A DNA stretch of 64,000 nt, taken from the NCBI RefSeq assembly GCF_000722875.1, contig NZ_JFHR01000002.1, positions 1-64,000 of the forward strand. Direction: 5' to 3'. Origin of the DNA: Sphingobium chlorophenolicum. Lineage in GTDB: Bacteria; Pseudomonadota; Alphaproteobacteria; Sphingomonadales; Sphingomonadaceae. Both the position numbers and the translations under genes were made by a program. Under the pieces are notes generated by a model. The model did no database searches. It saw only the letters and a program-made list of their open reading frames with translations, and was not told the origin of the DNA. Positions 61,991-64,000 of this stretch are shown here, piece after piece; the stretch's first letter is position 1, and every line of letters begins with the position of its first letter.

Positions 61991-64000
61991 ATGATTCGTT
62001 CTTCCGCCTCCTTGCTGTGCTGCATGCTGCTGGCGTCGGTTTCCGCGCCCGCGCTGGCCAGCGCCGCGGCCGATCAGCAGCCTGTCGACACGACCGCCGC
62101 CGCCGAAGATGCCGGTCTGGGCACCATCGTCGTCACCGCGACCAAGCGTGAAACCAACCTGCAGGAAACGCCGATCTCCATGGCGGTGATGAGCACCGAG
62201 GCGCTCAAGGATCGCCACGTCGCCAGCCTGTACGACCTTGCGGACGGCGCCGTCCCGTCGCTGCGCATCGCTACCTTCGAAGCGCGCCAGTCGGCCCTCA
62301 CCATCGGCATTCGCGGCATCGTGCCGCTCGACGCCAACCAGCCTGCCCGCGAACAGGGCGTCGGCATCTATGTCGACGGCGTCTATATGGGCCGCCAGCA
62401 CGGCCTGAACGCCGCGCTGTTCGACATCGAGCGCGTCGAAGTGCTGAAGGGCCCGCAGGGCACGCTGTTCGGCCGCAACACCGAAGGTGGCGCGCTCAGC
62501 ATCGTCAGCAAGGCGCCGACCGGCGAATGGGGCGGCCGCGTCGAAGCGGGCGCGGGCAATTATGGCGGCCGCACCGCCAACGCCCATATCAACCTGCCCT
62601 CCATTGCTGGCTTCTCGATCAAGCTGGACGGCGTGATCCAGCATCAGGACGCCACCACCCGAAACCCGATGGCGGGCCAGGCCGGCTGGAATTATTATAA
62701 CCGCAAGGGCGGCCGCGCCGCCGTGCGCTGGCAGCCGACCAGCACCATCACCAACGACTTCGCCTATGATGTGGCGAAGGACGAAAATACGCCCTTCTAC
62801 AGCCAGTTGCTGAACTTCGACCCCAATCATTGCGTCAACGGCACGCAGGCTTCGCAGCCGAACTGCAAGCTGCCGGGTACCAACTATACCGATCTGACCG
62901 GCGGCCCGGTCAAGCCGCTGCTGCCCGGCGTCGTCGTCAACGGCGACACGCGCATGGGCGTCGCCGACATCGGCGTGCCGCAGCAGGTCAGCGTCGACAA
63001 GACTCACGGCTTCACCAACACGCTGAAGTGGGAAGTCTCGCCGGAGATCGAGCTGCGCTCCATCACCGCATGGCGCGGCGTCGACGCGACCCAGTGGGAC
63101 AATAGCGGCGGCGCGCACCGTCCGCCGCTGGTGAGCCCGTCTATCGGGAGCACCGCCGCCGGTTGCACTACTGCCTCGCCCTGCACCTTCAGCCGCTACA
63201 GCCTTGCCGATCTGCGCCAGCGCCAGTTCAGCCAGGAATTGCAGGCCGTCGGCACCGTGGGCAGCATCGACTATGTCTTGGGCGGCTTCTACTTCAACGA
63301 ACATGTCAGTGACGATGCCGCGACCCCCAGTTCGATGGGCGCGGTCGCCGTCCGCAACTCGGCGGGCGCGATCACAGGTTTCAACTATGTCACCGTCCCC
63401 TTCTGCACCGCGTCCACCCCGGCCTTCGTCGGCTCGGCGGTCAACGGCTGCTCGATCGACCGCGCTTCTGAAGTCTGGTCGAAGAGCTACGCCGCCTATG
63501 GCCAGATTACCTGGAACGCCACCGATGCGCTGCACATCACCGTGGGCGGCCGCTACACGCATGACGATAAGAAGGGCGTCCTGCACTATTCGCGCAACGT
63601 CAACTATGACACGACGCCGCCCGCTCCCAGCGTCGGCTACAAGCCGCTGGACGCCAAGTGGAACCGCTTCAACCCGATGGCGACCGTCGCCTATGACGTC
63701 AGCAACGACGTTCATGTCTACGCCAAATATGCGACCGGCTATCGCGCAGGCGGCGCCAGCTCGCGCACGTCCAACTATCAGGCCTTCAATCCTGAAGACG
63801 TGAAGTCGTATGAAGTCGGTCTGAAGTCGGACTTCTGGAACAATCGTGCCCGCTTCAACCTGGCCGGTTACATCATGGACCGCAAGAACAGCCAGGTCGA
63901 CATCAGCTCTATCCAGTTCGTGGGAAGCAGCAGCTTCAACAATCTGGTCACGATCAACGCGCCCGGCATCACCAAGATCCGCGGCATCGAGGCTGACCTG
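61991..64000 (+). CDS. TonB-dependent outer-membrane receptor (partial, 5' part)
   Basis: The first 670 residues of a TonB-dependent receptor; the gene continues past the window. A signal peptide (1-26, ending ALASA) is followed by the plug start GLGTIVVTATKRETNLQETP (about 43-62), plug motifs GVGIYVDGVYMGRQ and RVEVLKGPQGTLFGRNTEGG, and then beta strands of the barrel. It imports a large or scarce nutrient, driven by TonB. Substrate unknown; the class is abundant in sphingomonads and often binds plant or xenobiotic compounds. ATG 61991 has AAAAGGGG about 7 bases upstream. Confidence 0.92.
   Translation, partial: MIRSSASLLCCMLLASVSAPALASAAADQQPVDTTAAAEDAGLGTIVVTATKRETNLQETPISMAVMSTEALKDRHVASLYDLADGAVPSLRIATFEARQSALTIGIRGIVPLDANQPAREQGVGIYVDGVYMGRQHGLNAALFDIERVEVLKGPQGTLFGRNTEGGALSIVSKAPTGEWGGRVEAGAGNYGGRTANAHINLPSIAGFSIKLDGVIQHQDATTRNPMAGQAGWNYYNRKGGRAAVRWQPTSTITNDFAYDVAKDENTPFYSQLLNFDPNHCVNGTQASQPNCKLPGTNYTDLTGGPVKPLLPGVVVNGDTRMGVADIGVPQQVSVDKTHGFTNTLKWEVSPEIELRSITAWRGVDATQWDNSGGAHRPPLVSPSIGSTAAGCTTASPCTFSRYSLADLRQRQFSQELQAVGTVGSIDYVLGGFYFNEHVSDDAATPSSMGAVAVRNSAGAITGFNYVTVPFCTASTPAFVGSAVNGCSIDRASEVWSKSYAAYGQITWNATDALHITVGGRYTHDDKKGVLHYSRNVNYDTTPPAPSVGYKPLDAKWNRFNPMATVAYDVSNDVHVYAKYATGYRAGGASSRTSNYQAFNPEDVKSYEVGLKSDFWNNRARFNLAGYIMDRKNSQVDISSIQFVGSSSFNNLVTINAPGITKIRGIEADL

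Noticed and set aside
61937..63715. Open frame of 592 codons on the minus strand opposite the TonB receptor
   Set aside because: The plus strand encodes a receptor with signal peptide and plug motifs. The minus frame is Arg/Gly/Ala/Val-rich low-complexity shadow sequence.
1..64000. CRISPR array, prophage, integrase or insertion sequence
   Set aside because: I looked for regularly spaced direct repeats, transposase motifs and attachment-site duplications next to tRNA genes and found none. The repeats present are short palindromes without spacers or coding ability.
1..64000. tRNA or rRNA genes
   Set aside because: No GTTCGAATC-type T-loop with matching acceptor stem and CCA end was seen in any intergenic gap. 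GTTCGGGC-type sequences belong to repeat family B.

Overview
The window is GC-rich chromosomal DNA from an alphaproteobacterium, most likely a sphingomonad (Sphingobium or Sphingomonas type). The evidence is a serine palmitoyltransferase gene beside its dedicated acyl carrier protein, a complete alphaproteobacterial dcw cluster, an nagZ-scpA-scpB-tatABC run, glycine cleavage genes with a split P protein behind a tandem glycine riboswitch, a TonB-dependent receptor with a typical sphingomonad plug start, and several families of short palindromic repeats. I see no phage, insertion sequence, CRISPR array, tRNA or rRNA gene. Almost everything is core chromosome.

Layout. 1-6.6 kb is an envelope/lipid region: an acetyltransferase-like protein, a membrane fatty-acid desaturase, the LPS-export permeases lptG/lptF, a DUF2141 periplasmic protein and an LCB5/YegS-type lipid kinase. 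6.6-9.0 kb is a minus-strand ispH-thrB-rnhA operon. 9.0-16.3 kb runs plus-strand: a lipoprotein, argS, a SPOR protein, nagZ, scpA, scpB and tatABC. 16.3-20.6 kb holds an entericidin-like lipoprotein, a gap of about 380 bp with strong hairpins, a SleB-type wall hydrolase, cysteine synthase and two membrane proteins of unknown role.

20.6-39.6 kb is the division and cell wall cluster: mraZ, rsmH, ftsL, ftsI, murE, murF, mraY, murD, ftsW, murG, murC, a 65-residue unknown protein, murB, ddl, ftsQ, ftsA and ftsZ. Most neighbours overlap stop-to-start, so translation is probably coupled, and a clear terminator follows ftsZ. A possible MraZ operator of three repeats at 10-bp spacing lies upstream of mraZ. 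A TPR/SPOR protein and a dGTPase-like gene follow.

42.7-48.4 kb is the glycine cleavage operon (riboswitch, gcvT, gcvH, gcvPA, gcvPB, and a DUF938 methyltransferase). 48.4-54.6 kb holds an exported protein of unknown function, a Tam41-like nucleotidyltransferase candidate, a hybrid histidine kinase, spt, acp, and a small three-helix membrane protein that looks like the Pycsar effector (PycTM/DUF5706) family. 54.6-61.8 kb carries a complex I accessory subunit, hrpB, a TSUP permease, a polyprenyl diphosphate synthase, chorismate mutase, a DMT exporter, a YCII protein and a CYTH phosphatase. The window ends inside a TonB-dependent receptor.

The most unusual feature is a set of palindromic repeats that lie in frame inside three protein genes (murD, a membrane protein at 19.3 kb, and hrpB). 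Other copies lie between genes of the same operon (gcvH/gcvPA and acp/spt). I found no convincing wholly new system. The best leads are the PycTM-like protein beside the sphingolipid genes, the 65-residue protein between murC and murB, and the in-frame repeat insertions.
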